Below are positions 1-9,553 of a stretch of 64,000 bases of DNA, piece by piece; positions within the stretch are counted from its first letter, which is position 1, and each line of letters begins with the position of its first letter. The position numbers and the translations under genes were made by a program. The notes under the pieces were generated by a model that was not told the DNA's origin, searched no databases, and saw only the letters and a list, made by a program, of their open reading frames with translations. The DNA lies in assembly GCA_963748205.1 (NCBI GenBank), contig CAVVIB010000023.1, positions 620,001 to 684,000 on the forward strand. The letters are read 5' to 3'. The stretch is from JAIBJN01 sp963748205 (lineage in GTDB: Bacteria; Actinomycetota; Thermoleophilia; Gaiellales; Gaiellaceae).

Positions 1-880
1 TGAGGCCCGTCGCCGCCGCGGCCGCCTCGACCGGCAGGCCCTCCCTGACGGCGTAGAGGCAGAGGTCGAGCTTGTCGAACGGGACCGAGAAGTAGAACTC
101 CTCCTGGCTCTGCTCGAGCGCGTACGTGTCGGTCGTGGGCGGCCGCTCGCGGATGACCGCGGGCACGCCCATGTGCTCGGCGAGCTGGTAGACCTGGGTC
201 TTGTAGAGGTGGGCGATCGGCTTCACGTCGGCGGACCCGTCGCCGTTCTTGACGAAGAAGCCCTGGTCGTACTCGAGCCGGTTCGGTGTCCCGATGACAG
301 CGAAGTCGAGCCGGTCGGCGTGGTGGTACTCGAGCATCTTGCGGACGCGCTGCTTGAAGTTCGTGGCGGCGACGACCTCGCGGTAGGCGGTCGCCGTCAG
401 CCGGGCCTCGTGCCGCTCGCCCTCGGGCGACTCGGCCACGACGGTGAAGAGGCTGTAGCGCGCGTTGCCGAGGAGGCTGGGCAGGACGATCTTCGCCTTC
501 CAGCCCTCGGCGTACTCCGGCATGACCGAGCGGATGGCAGCATCGCGGCGCTCGTAACAGCCGGCCGCGTCGAGGAGCTTCGTGACGTCCTCGAGGATTG
601 TCTGAACGCCCGCCGCGTCGGCCGCGACCTGCGAGAGGTCGAGCGTGTCCGGCGCCGACTCGCCCTCGGGCATCATCACGCCGAGCACCCGCTCGGGGCC
701 GAAGGCGTGCGCGCAGAGGTGGGCGACGAGGCTCGAGTCGACCCCGCCCGAGAGCCCGATCACGGCGCCGCGCCGGCGGAGGTCCTTGTAGACGACCTCG
801 CGGAGGCGCTCGGAGATCTCCTCGACGGTCCGCTCCGCGTCGAGGCGGAGCGTCTCGGCGCTCAGCTCAGCCTGCGCCAT
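1..880 (-). CDS. NAD(+) synthase-family ATP-pyrophosphatase (3' end cut by window edge)
   Basis: The frame is open from the ATG at 880 to the left edge, about 293 residues without a stop. A PP-loop motif SGGVDSS lies near residue 45. Downstream come NadE-like blocks: a GTPNRLEYDQGFF segment, KNGDGSADVKPIAHLYKTQV, and EEFYFSVPFDKLDLCLY. NadE enzymes amidate nicotinate adenine dinucleotide using ATP. The start overlaps the ACP gene by 14 bp, and it is transcribed with that gene and away from the AsnB-like amidotransferase. This setting suggests a pathway-dedicated amidating enzyme in envelope biosynthesis, although housekeeping NadE cannot be excluded. Family is well supported; exact substrate is not. 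Confidence 0.8.
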   Translation of the reverse strand, partial: MAQAELSAETLRLDAERTVEEISERLREVVYKDLRRRGAVIGLSGGVDSSLVAHLCAHAFGPERVLGVMMPEGESAPDTLDLSQVAADAAGVQTILEDVTKLLDAAGCYERRDAAIRSVMPEYAEGWKAKIVLPSLLGNARYSLFTVVAESPEGERHEARLTATAYREVVAATNFKQRVRKMLEYHHADRLDFAVIGTPNRLEYDQGFFVKNGDGSADVKPIAHLYKTQVYQLAEHMGVPAVIRERPPTTDTYALEQSQEEFYFSVPFDKLDLCLYAVREGLPVEAAAAATGL

Positions 881-1142
881 TCGCGCTCGCCGTCTTGTCG
901 CCGACGAAGCGGGTGATGTTCGCGATCGAGTCGAGGTTCTCGGGGAGAACCTCCTCGTCCGCGATCGTGAGCTCGTAGCGCTCCTCGATGAAGCCGATCA
1001 GCTCGAGGACACCGGTCGAGTCGATGACGCCGACCTCGATGAGGGAGTCCTCCCGGTCGAGGGCGACTCCGTCCGCGCTCAAGGGGAAGTTGTCCCTCAG
1101 GAACTGGCGGACTTCCTGTTCGATGGCGTCGGGGCTGGGCAT
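867..1142 (-). CDS. acyl carrier protein
   Basis: A small acidic protein of about 91 residues in the usual ACP size range. The phosphopantetheine attachment motif is DSTG inside GVIDSTGVLEL, followed by a typical helix IGFIEERYELTIADEEV. I chose the ATG at 1142; a TTG at 1151 is in frame and also possible. It overlaps the NadE-family gene and is divergent from the amidotransferase and acyl-CoA ligase genes. ACP plus AMP-forming ligase plus amidotransferase suggests that an acyl or aminoacyl group is activated and carried for envelope biosynthesis. That role is inferred from context. Confidence 0.85.
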   Translation of the reverse strand: MPSPDAIEQEVRQFLRDNFPLSADGVALDREDSLIEVGVIDSTGVLELIGFIEERYELTIADEEVLPENLDSIANITRFVGDKTASANGAG

Positions 1143-1285
1143 GACGGACAAAGAGAAGTCGCCCGGAACCAGCGAGGCGACGGTCTGAGAGTAGCAGGCA
1201 ATCCTTCGCGCGTAAGACCAGGATTTGGTCGAGTCCGTCCGCCCTGCCCTTGCCGCTCGCCCGGACCGCCCGTATCGTCAAGGTC

Positions 1286-3301
1286 ATGTGCGGCATCGCC
1301 GGGATCTACGCGCGCCCTGGCTCGGAGGCTCCGCAGGAGCTGCTCCTGACCATGGCCGGCGAGCTTCGCCACCGCGGTCCCGACGGCACGGGCCTGTACG
1401 TCGACGGGGCGTTCGGGATGACGAACAACCGCCTGGCCATCGTCGACCTCGCCGGCGGCGACCAGCCGCTCTCGAACGAGGACGGCCGCTACTGGGTGAT
1501 GCAGAACGGCGAGCTCTACAACTACGTCGAGCTGATCCAGGAGCTCGAGGGCCTCGGGCACCGCTTCGCGACGAGGAGCGACACCGAGGTGATCGCCCAC
1601 GCCTACGAGGAGTGGGGGCCCGCCTGCCTCGAGCGGATGAACGGCGACTTCGCCTTCGCCGTCTGGGACCGGCGCGAGCAGCAGCTCTTCCTCGCGCGCG
1701 ACCGCTTCGGGATCCGGCCGCTCTTCGTCGCCGAGCTCGGCGGCGACCTCGTCTTCGCTTCGGAGGCCAAGGCGATCCTCCGCCACCCCGACGCGCGCCG
1801 CGAGCTCGACCCGGCCGGCCTCGTGGAGACGTTCACCACGTGGTGCATCTCGCCCGACGGCTCGGCGTTCCCCGGCATCCGCGAGCTCGCCCCGGCCCAC
1901 TACATCGTCGCCGGCCCCGAGGGCATCCGGGAGGAACGGCGCTGGTGGGACATCCGCTTTACCGACGCGGGCGACGTCTCGCCCGCTGAGCGCGCGGCGC
2001 TGGCCGAGGAGCTCGACGCGCTCCTCGCCGACGCGACGCGGCTCCGCCTGCGCGCGGACGTGCCGGTCGCGGCGTACCTGAGCGGCGGGCTCGACTCCTC
2101 CGCGATCGTCGCGCTCGCCCTGGAGCAGATGGACGAGACGCTCTACTCGTTCGGGATCGGCTTCGAGGACGAGCGCTTCGACGAGAGCGCCTACCAGGAC
2201 CGCCTCGTCGGCGACCAGGGCCTCGACCTGACGCGCGTGACGGTCGGCGCCCGGGACATCGCCGAGCTGCTGCCGCGCACGATCGAGATGTCCGAGAAGC
2301 CGACGCTTCGCACGGCGCCGGCGCCGCTCCTGCGGCTCTCGCGGGCCGTGCGGGAGGCCGGCCTCAAGGTGGTCACGACCGGCGAGGGCGCGGACGAGCT
2401 CTTCGCCGGCTACGACGTCTTCCGCGAGAACAAGGTGCGGCACTTCTGGGCGCGCGAGCCGGAGTCCGCGCTGCGCCCGCTCCTGCTCACCCGGCTGAAC
2501 GCCTTCATCGGCAAGGACCTCAAGCGCTCGGGCGCGTTTCTCGTCGGCTTCTACCGCAAGGGCCTGACCGAGACGGACGACCCGCTCTACAGCCACCGCC
2601 TGCGCTTCGCGAACACGTCGCGCCTACTAGGGCTCCTGGACGCGGACGTCGTCGCGCGGGCGGCGGGGAAGGGGGATCCCGCCGAGCGCCTCGAAGCGCG
2701 CCTGCCGTCGTGGTTCGGCGAGATGACGCCGCTCGGCCGGGCGCAGTACCTCGAGATCTCCACCTTCCTCGAGAGCTACCTGCTCCACTCGCAGGGCGAC
2801 CGGATGCTCATGGGCCACTCGATCGAGGGCCGCTTCCCGTTCCTCGACTACCGCGTCGCGGAGTTCGCCGCCGCGCTCCCGGACGCCCTCAGGCTCCGCG
2901 GGCTGAACGAGAAGTACCTGCTCCGCAAGTCGGTCGAGCACCGCCTGCCCGCCGAGATCGCGGCGCGCAAGAAGCGCCCGTACCGCGCGCCGATCGTCGG
3001 CGCGTTCGTCGGCGCCGGCGCGCCCGACTACGTCCGCGAGCTGCTCGCGCCGGAGCGCCTCGCCGCGGCCGGCGTCTTCGCGCCGGAGGCGGTCGAGAGG
3101 ATCGTCCGCAAGTGCGAGGCCGGCGCGCCGCGCGACGCCGTCTCCGAGACGGACGAGATGGCCCTCGTCGGCGTCCTCTCGACCATGATCCTCCACGACC
3201 GCTTCGTCGCGAGCCCGCAGCTCGCCGAGCCGCTCGTCCCCGACCGCGTGGTCGTCGGCGACGAGCTGCGCGTCTCCCACAAGCCCACGATCGCCGCCTG
3301 A
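1286..3301 (+). CDS. glutamine-hydrolysing asparagine synthetase-like amidotransferase
   Basis: 671 residues. The ATG at 1286 is chosen because it exposes Cys2 (MCGIAGIY), the N-terminal nucleophile of class II glutamine amidotransferases. The glutaminase domain spans about residues 1-200. The ATP-binding synthetase domain starts with SGGLDSSAI near residue 266. In polysaccharide clusters such AsnB relatives usually amidate a precursor rather than make free asparagine. The next gene begins 2 bp after the stop, so it is probably co-transcribed with the acyl-CoA ligase. The set resembles the amidotransferase and ligase pairs of exosortase-linked exopolysaccharide loci, but no exosortase is visible here. 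Confidence 0.9.
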   Translation: MCGIAGIYARPGSEAPQELLLTMAGELRHRGPDGTGLYVDGAFGMTNNRLAIVDLAGGDQPLSNEDGRYWVMQNGELYNYVELIQELEGLGHRFATRSDTEVIAHAYEEWGPACLERMNGDFAFAVWDRREQQLFLARDRFGIRPLFVAELGGDLVFASEAKAILRHPDARRELDPAGLVETFTTWCISPDGSAFPGIRELAPAHYIVAGPEGIREERRWWDIRFTDAGDVSPAERAALAEELDALLADATRLRLRADVPVAAYLSGGLDSSAIVALALEQMDETLYSFGIGFEDERFDESAYQDRLVGDQGLDLTRVTVGARDIAELLPRTIEMSEKPTLRTAPAPLLRLSRAVREAGLKVVTTGEGADELFAGYDVFRENKVRHFWAREPESALRPLLLTRLNAFIGKDLKRSGAFLVGFYRKGLTETDDPLYSHRLRFANTSRLLGLLDADVVARAAGKGDPAERLEARLPSWFGEMTPLGRAQYLEISTFLESYLLHSQGDRMLMGHSIEGRFPFLDYRVAEFAAALPDALRLRGLNEKYLLRKSVEHRLPAEIAARKKRPYRAPIVGAFVGAGAPDYVRELLAPERLAAAGVFAPEAVERIVRKCEAGAPRDAVSETDEMALVGVLSTMILHDRFVASPQLAEPLVPDRVVVGDELRVSHKPTIAA

Positions 3302-3303
3302 CG

Positions 3304-4851
3304 ATGACGCCTCCGGTTCGCCTCCTCCACGAGACGCTGCTCGCCTCGACCGAGCGCGTGCCCGAGCGCGAGGCGATCGTGGCCGGGGCGGAGCGGCTCG
3401 CGTACTCCGAGCTCCTCGACCGCTCGCTGCGACTGGCACGGGCTCTCCAGGACCTCGGCGTCGGCCGCGGCGACCGCGTCGCGATCTACATGGACAACTC
3501 GGCAGGCTGCGCGACGGCGATCTACGCCGCGATGCTCGCCGGCGGCGTCTTCGTCGTCGTCAACCCGCAGACGAAGGAGGACAAGCTCCTCTACGTCCTC
3601 GACGACTGCGAGGCCGCCGTCGTCCTCACCGAAGGAAGCCTGACGCGGACCGCGCTCGCGGCGGCCGGGCAGGCGCCGAGCGTCAAGGCGGTCGTCGCCG
3701 CCTCTCCGCCCGAGGGGGTGGAGGGGGCGCTCGACTTCGCCGAGGTCGTCGCCGCGGCGGAGCCCGAGCCGCGCGCCGCCGGCACGATCCCGGTCGACCT
3801 CGCCGCGCTCATCTACACGTCGGGGAGCACGGGCTTCCCGAAGGGCGTGATGATGACCCACCAGAGCATGGTCTTCGCCGCGGGGAGCATCGCGCAGTAC
3901 CTGCGGCTGGGCCCCGACGAGCGCATCCTCGGCCTCCTGCCGCTCGCCTTCGACTACGGCCTCTACCAGCTCCTCATGAACGTGCTCAAGGGCGGCACGC
4001 TCGTGCTCGAGCGCTCCTTCGCGTTCCCGGCGCAGATCGTCAAGCGCGTGGAGGAGGAGGAGGCGACCGTCTTCCCGGGCGTGCCGACCGTGTACGCGAC
4101 GCTCCTCTCCATGCGCAGGAACATGGACTTCGAGCTCCCCAGCGTGCGGCGGGTGACCAACACGGCCGCGGCGCTCCCGGCCACGTTCCACGCCGAGATG
4201 GCCCGGATCTTCCCGAACGCGCTCGTCTTCGCGATGTACGGCCTGACCGAGTGCAAGCGCGTCAGCTACCTCGAGCCGGAGATCCTGGCCGAGAAGCCGA
4301 CGTCGGTGGGCAAGGCGATTCCCGGCACGGAGACGATGGTGCTCCGCGAGGACGGGACGCCGGTCGAGCCAGGGGAGACGGGCGTGCTCTACGTGCGCGG
4401 GCCGCACGTCATGGTCGGCTACTGGCGGAAGCCGGAGCAGACCGCGGAGATGATCGTCGAGGGCCCGCTCCCGGGCGAGCGCATGCTCTGCGCCCAGGAC
4501 CACTTCACCATGGACGAGGACGGGTTCCTCTACTTCGTGGGGCGGAGCGACGACATCATCAAGACCCGCGGCGAGAAGGTCAGCCCCATCGAGGTCGAGA
4601 ACGCGATCTTCGACATCGACGGCGTCAAGGAGGCCGCCGTCGTCGGCGTGCCGGACGAGGTGCTCGGCGAGGCGATCAAAGCGTTCGTCGTGCTCGACGA
4701 GGGTGCCGCGCTGACCGCGCAGGAGATCATCGCCGCCTGCCGCACGCGCCTCGAGAACTTCATGGTCCCGGCGGAGGTCGTCTTCATGGACGCGCTCCCC
4801 ACGACCGCCACCGGCAAGGTCCGGCGGAAGAGCCTGCGCGAGCCGGTCTAG
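3304..4851 (+). CDS. AMP-forming acyl-CoA/acyl-ACP ligase
   Basis: 515 residues, ANL superfamily. The P-loop-like motif YTSGSTGFPKG lies near residues 170-180, YGLTE near 311, and the hinge and catalytic-lysine region with KTRGEKVSP and TGKVRRKSL near the C-terminus. Such enzymes adenylate a carboxylate and transfer it to CoA or an ACP thiol. The ACP at 867-1142 is the obvious local partner, though this is inference. It follows the amidotransferase by 2 bp and converges with the beta-helix gene, whose stop codon begins at the next base. Confidence 0.9.
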   Translation: MTPPVRLLHETLLASTERVPEREAIVAGAERLAYSELLDRSLRLARALQDLGVGRGDRVAIYMDNSAGCATAIYAAMLAGGVFVVVNPQTKEDKLLYVLDDCEAAVVLTEGSLTRTALAAAGQAPSVKAVVAASPPEGVEGALDFAEVVAAAEPEPRAAGTIPVDLAALIYTSGSTGFPKGVMMTHQSMVFAAGSIAQYLRLGPDERILGLLPLAFDYGLYQLLMNVLKGGTLVLERSFAFPAQIVKRVEEEEATVFPGVPTVYATLLSMRRNMDFELPSVRRVTNTAAALPATFHAEMARIFPNALVFAMYGLTECKRVSYLEPEILAEKPTSVGKAIPGTETMVLREDGTPVEPGETGVLYVRGPHVMVGYWRKPEQTAEMIVEGPLPGERMLCAQDHFTMDEDGFLYFVGRSDDIIKTRGEKVSPIEVENAIFDIDGVKEAAVVGVPDEVLGEAIKAFVVLDEGAALTAQEIIAACRTRLENFMVPAEVVFMDALPTTATGKVRRKSLREPV

Positions 4852-5827
4852 CTAGGGCTCGGAGGAGGCGGCCGGCGCGGGGACGGCGTCCTCGTACGGG
4901 TACTCGTCGCAGACGCCCGGGTCGCTCGAGTCGTCGAAGGAGTACTCCCTCGCCGTCGGTTGGAACTCGCACGTCGAGACGGCGAAGCTGCAGAGCCCGA
5001 CCATGCCGGTCGCCAGCCGCTCCTCGCGCTCGGCCGGGTTCCCGGAGCGGAACCTGCTCTCGACGATCTCGGTGCCGACGGAGGCCCCGATGTTGATCCC
5101 GCGGCGGCAGGCGATCACGCGGCAGCGGATGCACTTGTGGCCGGTCGGGATGACGCCTGCGGTGCCTCCGAGCGAGATGCCGATCCCGGCCTCGGCGCCG
5201 GTGCAGGTCGCCCGCTGGTCGTCCCAGTCGCCGATCTCGAGGTCGACGAAGGAAATGTTGCGCGCGCCCTGGGCCTGGATGCCGTCCTGGTGCGACCCCT
5301 CCGCGCGCGGTCCGCAGTCGATGTTCCCCGTGATGTCGATGTCGTGCGCGTCGAGCTTCACGCTCAGGGCGTCGTTGATCCCGCCCTTCGTGCGCCCGTC
5401 ACCCTGGATGTCGAGGATCAGGTCGATTGCGTCGGTGCCGTCACCCTCGCAACCCTCCCGCAGGTCGATGACGGGCCCCGAGGTCTCGATGAACGTCGTG
5501 AACTTGGCGGTCACCTTGAGCGGGAGCGTCCCGCCGACCTCTTTCGCCACCTGCTCGAGCGGCTGGGTGCATCGCCACTGGTCGTCGGTGATGATCAGCT
5601 CGGACCCGGGGGCGCAGCCGCTGGTGTCGGCGTGGCCGCACGGCCCTGTCGGCCCCGAGAGGTCGCCGGAGCCGCGCGTCTCGCGCGCCGTTCGTCTCCG
5701 TCTGCTCCCGCTCGAGCGCGCGGTCGGACTTGCCGGGCCCGTCGTCCTGCAGGTCGACGAACGTCCCCGCGGCGAAGCCGGCGGCGAGGGCGACGAGGAT
5801 AACGAGGGCTACGAGTGCCTTCTTCAT
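4852..5827 (-). CDS. exported right-handed beta-helix-like protein A (frameshifted)
   Basis: The ATG at 5827 gives MKKALVALVILVALAAGFAA, a signal-anchor or signal peptide. The main body lies in another frame, so a one-base indel is placed at about 5672-5690. Past it, the reading PCGHADTSGCAPGSELI runs on into the main frame. The body matches protein B at 6594-7695: shared blocks are FTTF/FTTY, LILDIQGDGRTKGG / LILEIDGDGRTQGG, HDIDITG / HDIQITG, HQDGIQAQG / HQDGAQIQG, SVGTEIVESRFRSGNPAER / SVGTVVVDSFWRSGNPAER, and a terminal CDEYPY / CDKYPY. Repeated short beta-strand motifs suggest a pectate-lyase-like parallel beta-helix. Activity and substrate are unknown. Confidence 0.65.
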
Positions 5828-5889
5828 GAAAGGAGTGACGCGCCACGTGGGGCGCCGCGTGCCGCTCGGCTGAACGCTACCGAATCGCG

Positions 5890-6522
5890 CTAGCGCCGAA
5901 CGACCATCAGGCTCTTCGTGAGCCCGAAGAGCTTCTCGCGGTGGATCTCCCCGTCCGGGAAGAGCCTGCGCAGGTCGCCGGCGGAGAGGAGGTTCGCCTC
6001 CTCCCAGTCGCCCTTCTTGCGCCAGCCGAGCGTGAAGCGGTTGTTCAGGGCGCGCTGGAGCCGCTCGGGGAAGAACTGGAAGAACGGGAACTGGTAGTGC
6101 GGCTCGATCGGGAAGTACCGGTTCGGGGTCTGCACGTAGTAGCGCTTGGCGACCCGCCGGATCTCGTCCGCGAAGGCCTGCTGGAGCTCCTTCGGGATGT
6201 GCTCGATGACCGAGCTCGAGAAGGCGAGCGGGAACTCGCCGTCGGCGAACGGGAGCTTCGTCGCGTCCGCAACCTGCACCTCGACGTTGTCCTGCTCGAG
6301 CCACTCGCTCTCGAGCGGCTCGAGGTCGATGGCAACGATCTCGTTCGTGGTGTTGAAGCGCTCGAGTGCCCCGCCGGCGCCCGCGCCGACGTCGAGGATG
6401 CGCTCGCCCGGGTCCACGCGGCAGAGCTCGAGGAAGCGCGCGTAGCGCTGCTCGCGCCAGCGGCGCACTGTGTCGCTCGTCATCGCCCAGTTCCGGGTCC
6501 GTGCGTAGATGAAGCCGCCCAT
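5890..6522 (-). CDS. SAM-dependent class I methyltransferase
   Basis: 210 residues from the ATG at 6522. Motif I is ILDVGAGAGGALERF, the acidic loop is VAIDLEPLE, and motif IV is LAFSSSVIEHIP. The later text YYVQTPNRYFPIEPHYQFPFFQFFP is typical of the methyltransferase type 11/25 group found in glycan clusters. It lies between two paralogous beta-helix genes on the same strand, about 60-70 bp from each. The substrate is not identifiable; a sugar or small lipid-linked intermediate is likely from context. Confidence 0.85.
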   Translation of the reverse strand: MGGFIYARTRNWAMTSDTVRRWREQRYARFLELCRVDPGERILDVGAGAGGALERFNTTNEIVAIDLEPLESEWLEQDNVEVQVADATKLPFADGEFPLAFSSSVIEHIPKELQQAFADEIRRVAKRYYVQTPNRYFPIEPHYQFPFFQFFPERLQRALNNRFTLGWRKKGDWEEANLLSAGDLRRLFPDGEIHREKLFGLTKSLMVVRR

Positions 6523-6593
6523 CCGCCTCTTCTTAGCATGGAAATTCGCCGCGGTCGCGCCCGCGCGGCCAAGACTGGACGAACGGGGGAGGG

Positions 6594-7695
6594 TTAGCCC
6601 GAGTACGGGTACTTGTCGCAGCGGTTGCCGAGGATCTGGCGACCTCTGGACTCGCCGGGCGTGATCACGCACGGCCCGCCGCTGTGGTTGCAGAGGCCTG
6701 TCTGGCCGTTGGCCAGGGTGCCTTGCCGCTCCGCGGGATTCCCCGACCGCCAGAACGAGTCCACGACCACCGTTCCCACGGAACGCGCGATGAGCATGCC
6801 GTGGTTGCAGGAGACGCTCTTGCAGCGGATGCAGGCCATGTTGCGCACCGGCCAGTTGTTCACGCTTCCCGGCACGAAAGTCCCGGCCGCGCCCTGGCAG
6901 GTCGCCCGGCGCGCCGCCCAGTCGCCCCACGTGAAGTCGATGAACTCGATCGCGGTTGCCGCCCTGGATCTGGGCGCCGTCCTGGTGGGAGTCGTCGCGC
7001 GTGTCCGGTCTCCCGTCGGGACCGAGGCCCTCCGGCCCGCAGTTCGCGTAGCCGGTGATCTGGATGTCGTGCGGGTTCTCCCGGACCTTGATCGCGTCCG
7101 AGGTTCCGCCCTGCGTGCGCCCGTCACCGTCGATCTCGAGGATGAGGTCGATCGTGTTGCTGTTGCCGTCGCCGCGGCACCCGCGCCTGATCTCGACCAC
7201 GCCGGGATCGATCGCGCGGTACGTCGTGAAGTTGATCTTCACGAGGAGCGGCAGCCTGCCCGGGTTTCCGTTCATCCCGTTGTTGCGCGCGATCGTGCTG
7301 AGCGGTCGCGTGCACGAGAACCCGGCGTTCGTGCGCACGATGCGCGAGCGGGGCTGGCAGCCGGTGCCCTTGCGGACCACCCGCAGCGCGGCCGGCGAAA
7401 GACCGCCCAAGGGCCCGACGGCGCGCACGGCGATCGTGTAGCGGCGGCCGCAGAGGATCCCGTTCACCGTGGCGCTGCGCGCGGTCGTCGTCGCGACCAC
7501 GCTGCCGTTGCGCGCGACCCGGTAGCGGGCGGCGCCGCGCACGGCGTTCCAGCCGATGGTGATCGAGGTCGCCGTCGTCGCGTTCACGCGGACGATCGGC
7601 TTGGCGGGCTGCGCCGATGCCTGGCCGGCGAACACGAGCCAGAGCGCGGCGACGGAGAGGACGGCGAGAAGCCGAATCCGGGGGGAGGTCGTCAC
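6594..7695 (-). CDS. secreted protein B: fibronectin type III domain plus beta-helix-like region (frameshifted)
   Basis: A GTG at 7695 opens a clear signal peptide ending near AGQASA|QPAK. Residues of about 35-110 form one fibronectin type III domain: SITIGWNAVRGAARYRVAR followed by ILCGRRYTIAVRAVG. The remainder is paralogous to protein A at 4852-5827. The frame breaks at about 6950-6960: IQGGN is followed in another frame by AIEFIDFTWGDWA, matching GARNISFVDLEIGDW of protein A. The protein is probably exported and may bind or modify the local polysaccharide. No catalytic residues are assigned. Confidence 0.65.
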
Positions 7696-7824
7696 GGCGC
7701 GCGAGCCTAGCAGCGGCCTCAGAGAGCGGCGGTCGCCGGATCCTGCCGAATCCTGGCTAGCCGCCAGTCCCGAGCCGCATGTGAGCAGGGAAATTCTGGG
7801 GCTGTAAGGATTTCCTCAATTCGG

Positions 7825-9447
7825 CTACTCGAGGTAGCCGAGCCCCTTGAGGCGGCGTTCGACCTCTGCGGCGCCCTCGTCCTGGAGCTCCTCGCGCTCG
7901 CGGTCGAACTCCTCCGGGGGCGTGTCGTCGTACTCGGCCGGGCGCTCGTCGAGGATCTCCGGGCGCAGGGCCTCGAAGAGGATGCGGCCCTCGAGGTCGC
8001 TCGGGATCGGCTCGCCGAGCAGGTAGAGCAGGGTGGGGGCGACGTCGACGAGCTCGCCCGTGAGGGACGCGCCGCCGGCGACCGCCGGCCCGGCGAGGAC
8101 GGCGATGCCCTCGTGCCGGTGGCTGCCCACGTAGGAGTGCTCGCTGTCCTCGATCTCGATCCGGTCCCAGAGCGAATCGGGGCGCGACTTCAGGTTTCCC
8201 TTGCCGAGCCAGGCGTAGCGGTCGAACTCGATCAGCAGGTCGGGGACCTTGTCGAGCTCCGGGCCCTGGAAGAGGTCCTCGCGGCGGTGGACGTCGGCGA
8301 CGAGCTGCTCGCCGCCGGGGCCGCGCAGGGCGGCGATCTTCGTCGCGATCTCGTCGCGCACGCGCTCGTACTCCTCGCCGGGCTCGACGACGCCCTGCGC
8401 CTCCCGGCCGCGGACGTTGATGACGATGTTGCCGAAGGTCCCGTACGAGAACGCCTGCGTCCCCGACCAGTCGAGCACCGAGTAGTCGCTGCGCTCCTGC
8501 GCGCGCTCGCGGAGCTTTGGCAGCCGTTGCTTGGCGGCGTAGCGCCAGCTCTCAGGCAGGTGCCGGCGCAGCTCGAGCGTCTCGCCGAGGAGCTTGCGGC
8601 GCGTGACGCCGCCCCCGGTCGCGTACGAGAGGAAGCCCTCCTGCGCCAGCCAGGCGTTCAGGTTCAGGACGCCGTGGAGCGGGCCGGCGCCGTGGTCGGA
8701 GACGATCATGAGGTTCGCGTCGGGCCCGCTCAGCTCGGCGAGGCGGCCGACCGCCTCGTCGAGGACGCGGTAGACGTCCGCGACCGGGCTCTCGAGGCCC
8801 TTCTCCTCCCAGTCGGTCCAGCAGATGTGGTGCACGTGGTCGGCCGCCATGAAGACGACGAAGAGGAGCTCCGGGTCGAACCGCTTGGCCAGCCACTCGA
8901 CGATGTCGAGCTTCTGCGAGGCCGCGCGCCGCACGAGGTCGAGGTCGAACTGCCCGTTCTTGAGCGGGAACCTGTTGTCGAGCTCGAGCGAGCCGTACCT
9001 GTTTCGCAGCTCCCGGCCGACTTCTGCGGGGAAGGTGAGGCCCTGCTCGCGCGCGGCGGCGTCGAAGCCGGCGATGGCGAAGCCGTTCACCTCGGGCGCC
9101 GGCCACGTGAAGGGGACGTTGACGATCCCGAGCCGCCGCTCCGATCGCCGCAGCCGGTCCCAGACCGCCGGCGCCCGGCGGAAGCTCCCGTTCACGAGCC
9201 GGAGCTGGTACCCGCTCTCGTCTCGCTCGGTGAAGTCCCAGATCCCGTGCCTCCCGGCATTCACGCCCGTGACGATGGTCGACCAGGCGTGCGGAGTGAG
9301 GGGATGGGTGGTCGACCGCAGGACGCCGCGGGCTCCTTCGCGGCACGCCCGGCCGATGTTCGGCAACTCCCCTGCGTCCAGCATCGGATCGACGACGTCG
9401 AACGTCGCCGAGTCGAGGCCGATAACGGTCAGAACTGGACTGGACAC
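7825..9447 (-). CDS. alkaline-phosphatase-superfamily phosphodiesterase/nucleotide pyrophosphatase-like protein (1)
   Basis: 540 residues from a GTG at 9447. It opens with the metal-binding block VIGLDSATFDVV. The active-site region is HPLTPHAWSTIVTGVNAGRHG, followed by VVFMAADHVHH, MIVSDHGAGP and a late SHRHEGIAVLAGP. These are the spaced Asp/His ligands of the type I phosphodiesterase branch. The C-terminus is ERRLKGLGYLE, a tail nearly repeated in the small RHH protein at 14636-14860. It lies in the polysaccharide locus, so it may trim or transfer phospho-groups on envelope glycans. Such families are often misnamed nucleotidases; the substrate is unknown. Confidence 0.8.
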   Translation of the reverse strand: MSSPVLTVIGLDSATFDVVDPMLDAGELPNIGRACREGARGVLRSTTHPLTPHAWSTIVTGVNAGRHGIWDFTERDESGYQLRLVNGSFRRAPAVWDRLRRSERRLGIVNVPFTWPAPEVNGFAIAGFDAAAREQGLTFPAEVGRELRNRYGSLELDNRFPLKNGQFDLDLVRRAASQKLDIVEWLAKRFDPELLFVVFMAADHVHHICWTDWEEKGLESPVADVYRVLDEAVGRLAELSGPDANLMIVSDHGAGPLHGVLNLNAWLAQEGFLSYATGGGVTRRKLLGETLELRRHLPESWRYAAKQRLPKLRERAQERSDYSVLDWSGTQAFSYGTFGNIVINVRGREAQGVVEPGEEYERVRDEIATKIAALRGPGGEQLVADVHRREDLFQGPELDKVPDLLIEFDRYAWLGKGNLKSRPDSLWDRIEIEDSEHSYVGSHRHEGIAVLAGPAVAGGASLTGELVDVAPTLLYLLGEPIPSDLEGRILFEALRPEILDERPAEYDDTPPEEFDREREELQDEGAAEVERRLKGLGYLE

Positions 9448-9553
9448 CCGGCAAGACTCCCGCTACAAGTTAGGAACCAGCGTACTGAATGGACTCCCAT
9501 GGGAAACGTGGCAGCGGGAGAGCTGTCACGGGGAGGCTTCCCAGGCGGTGTCA

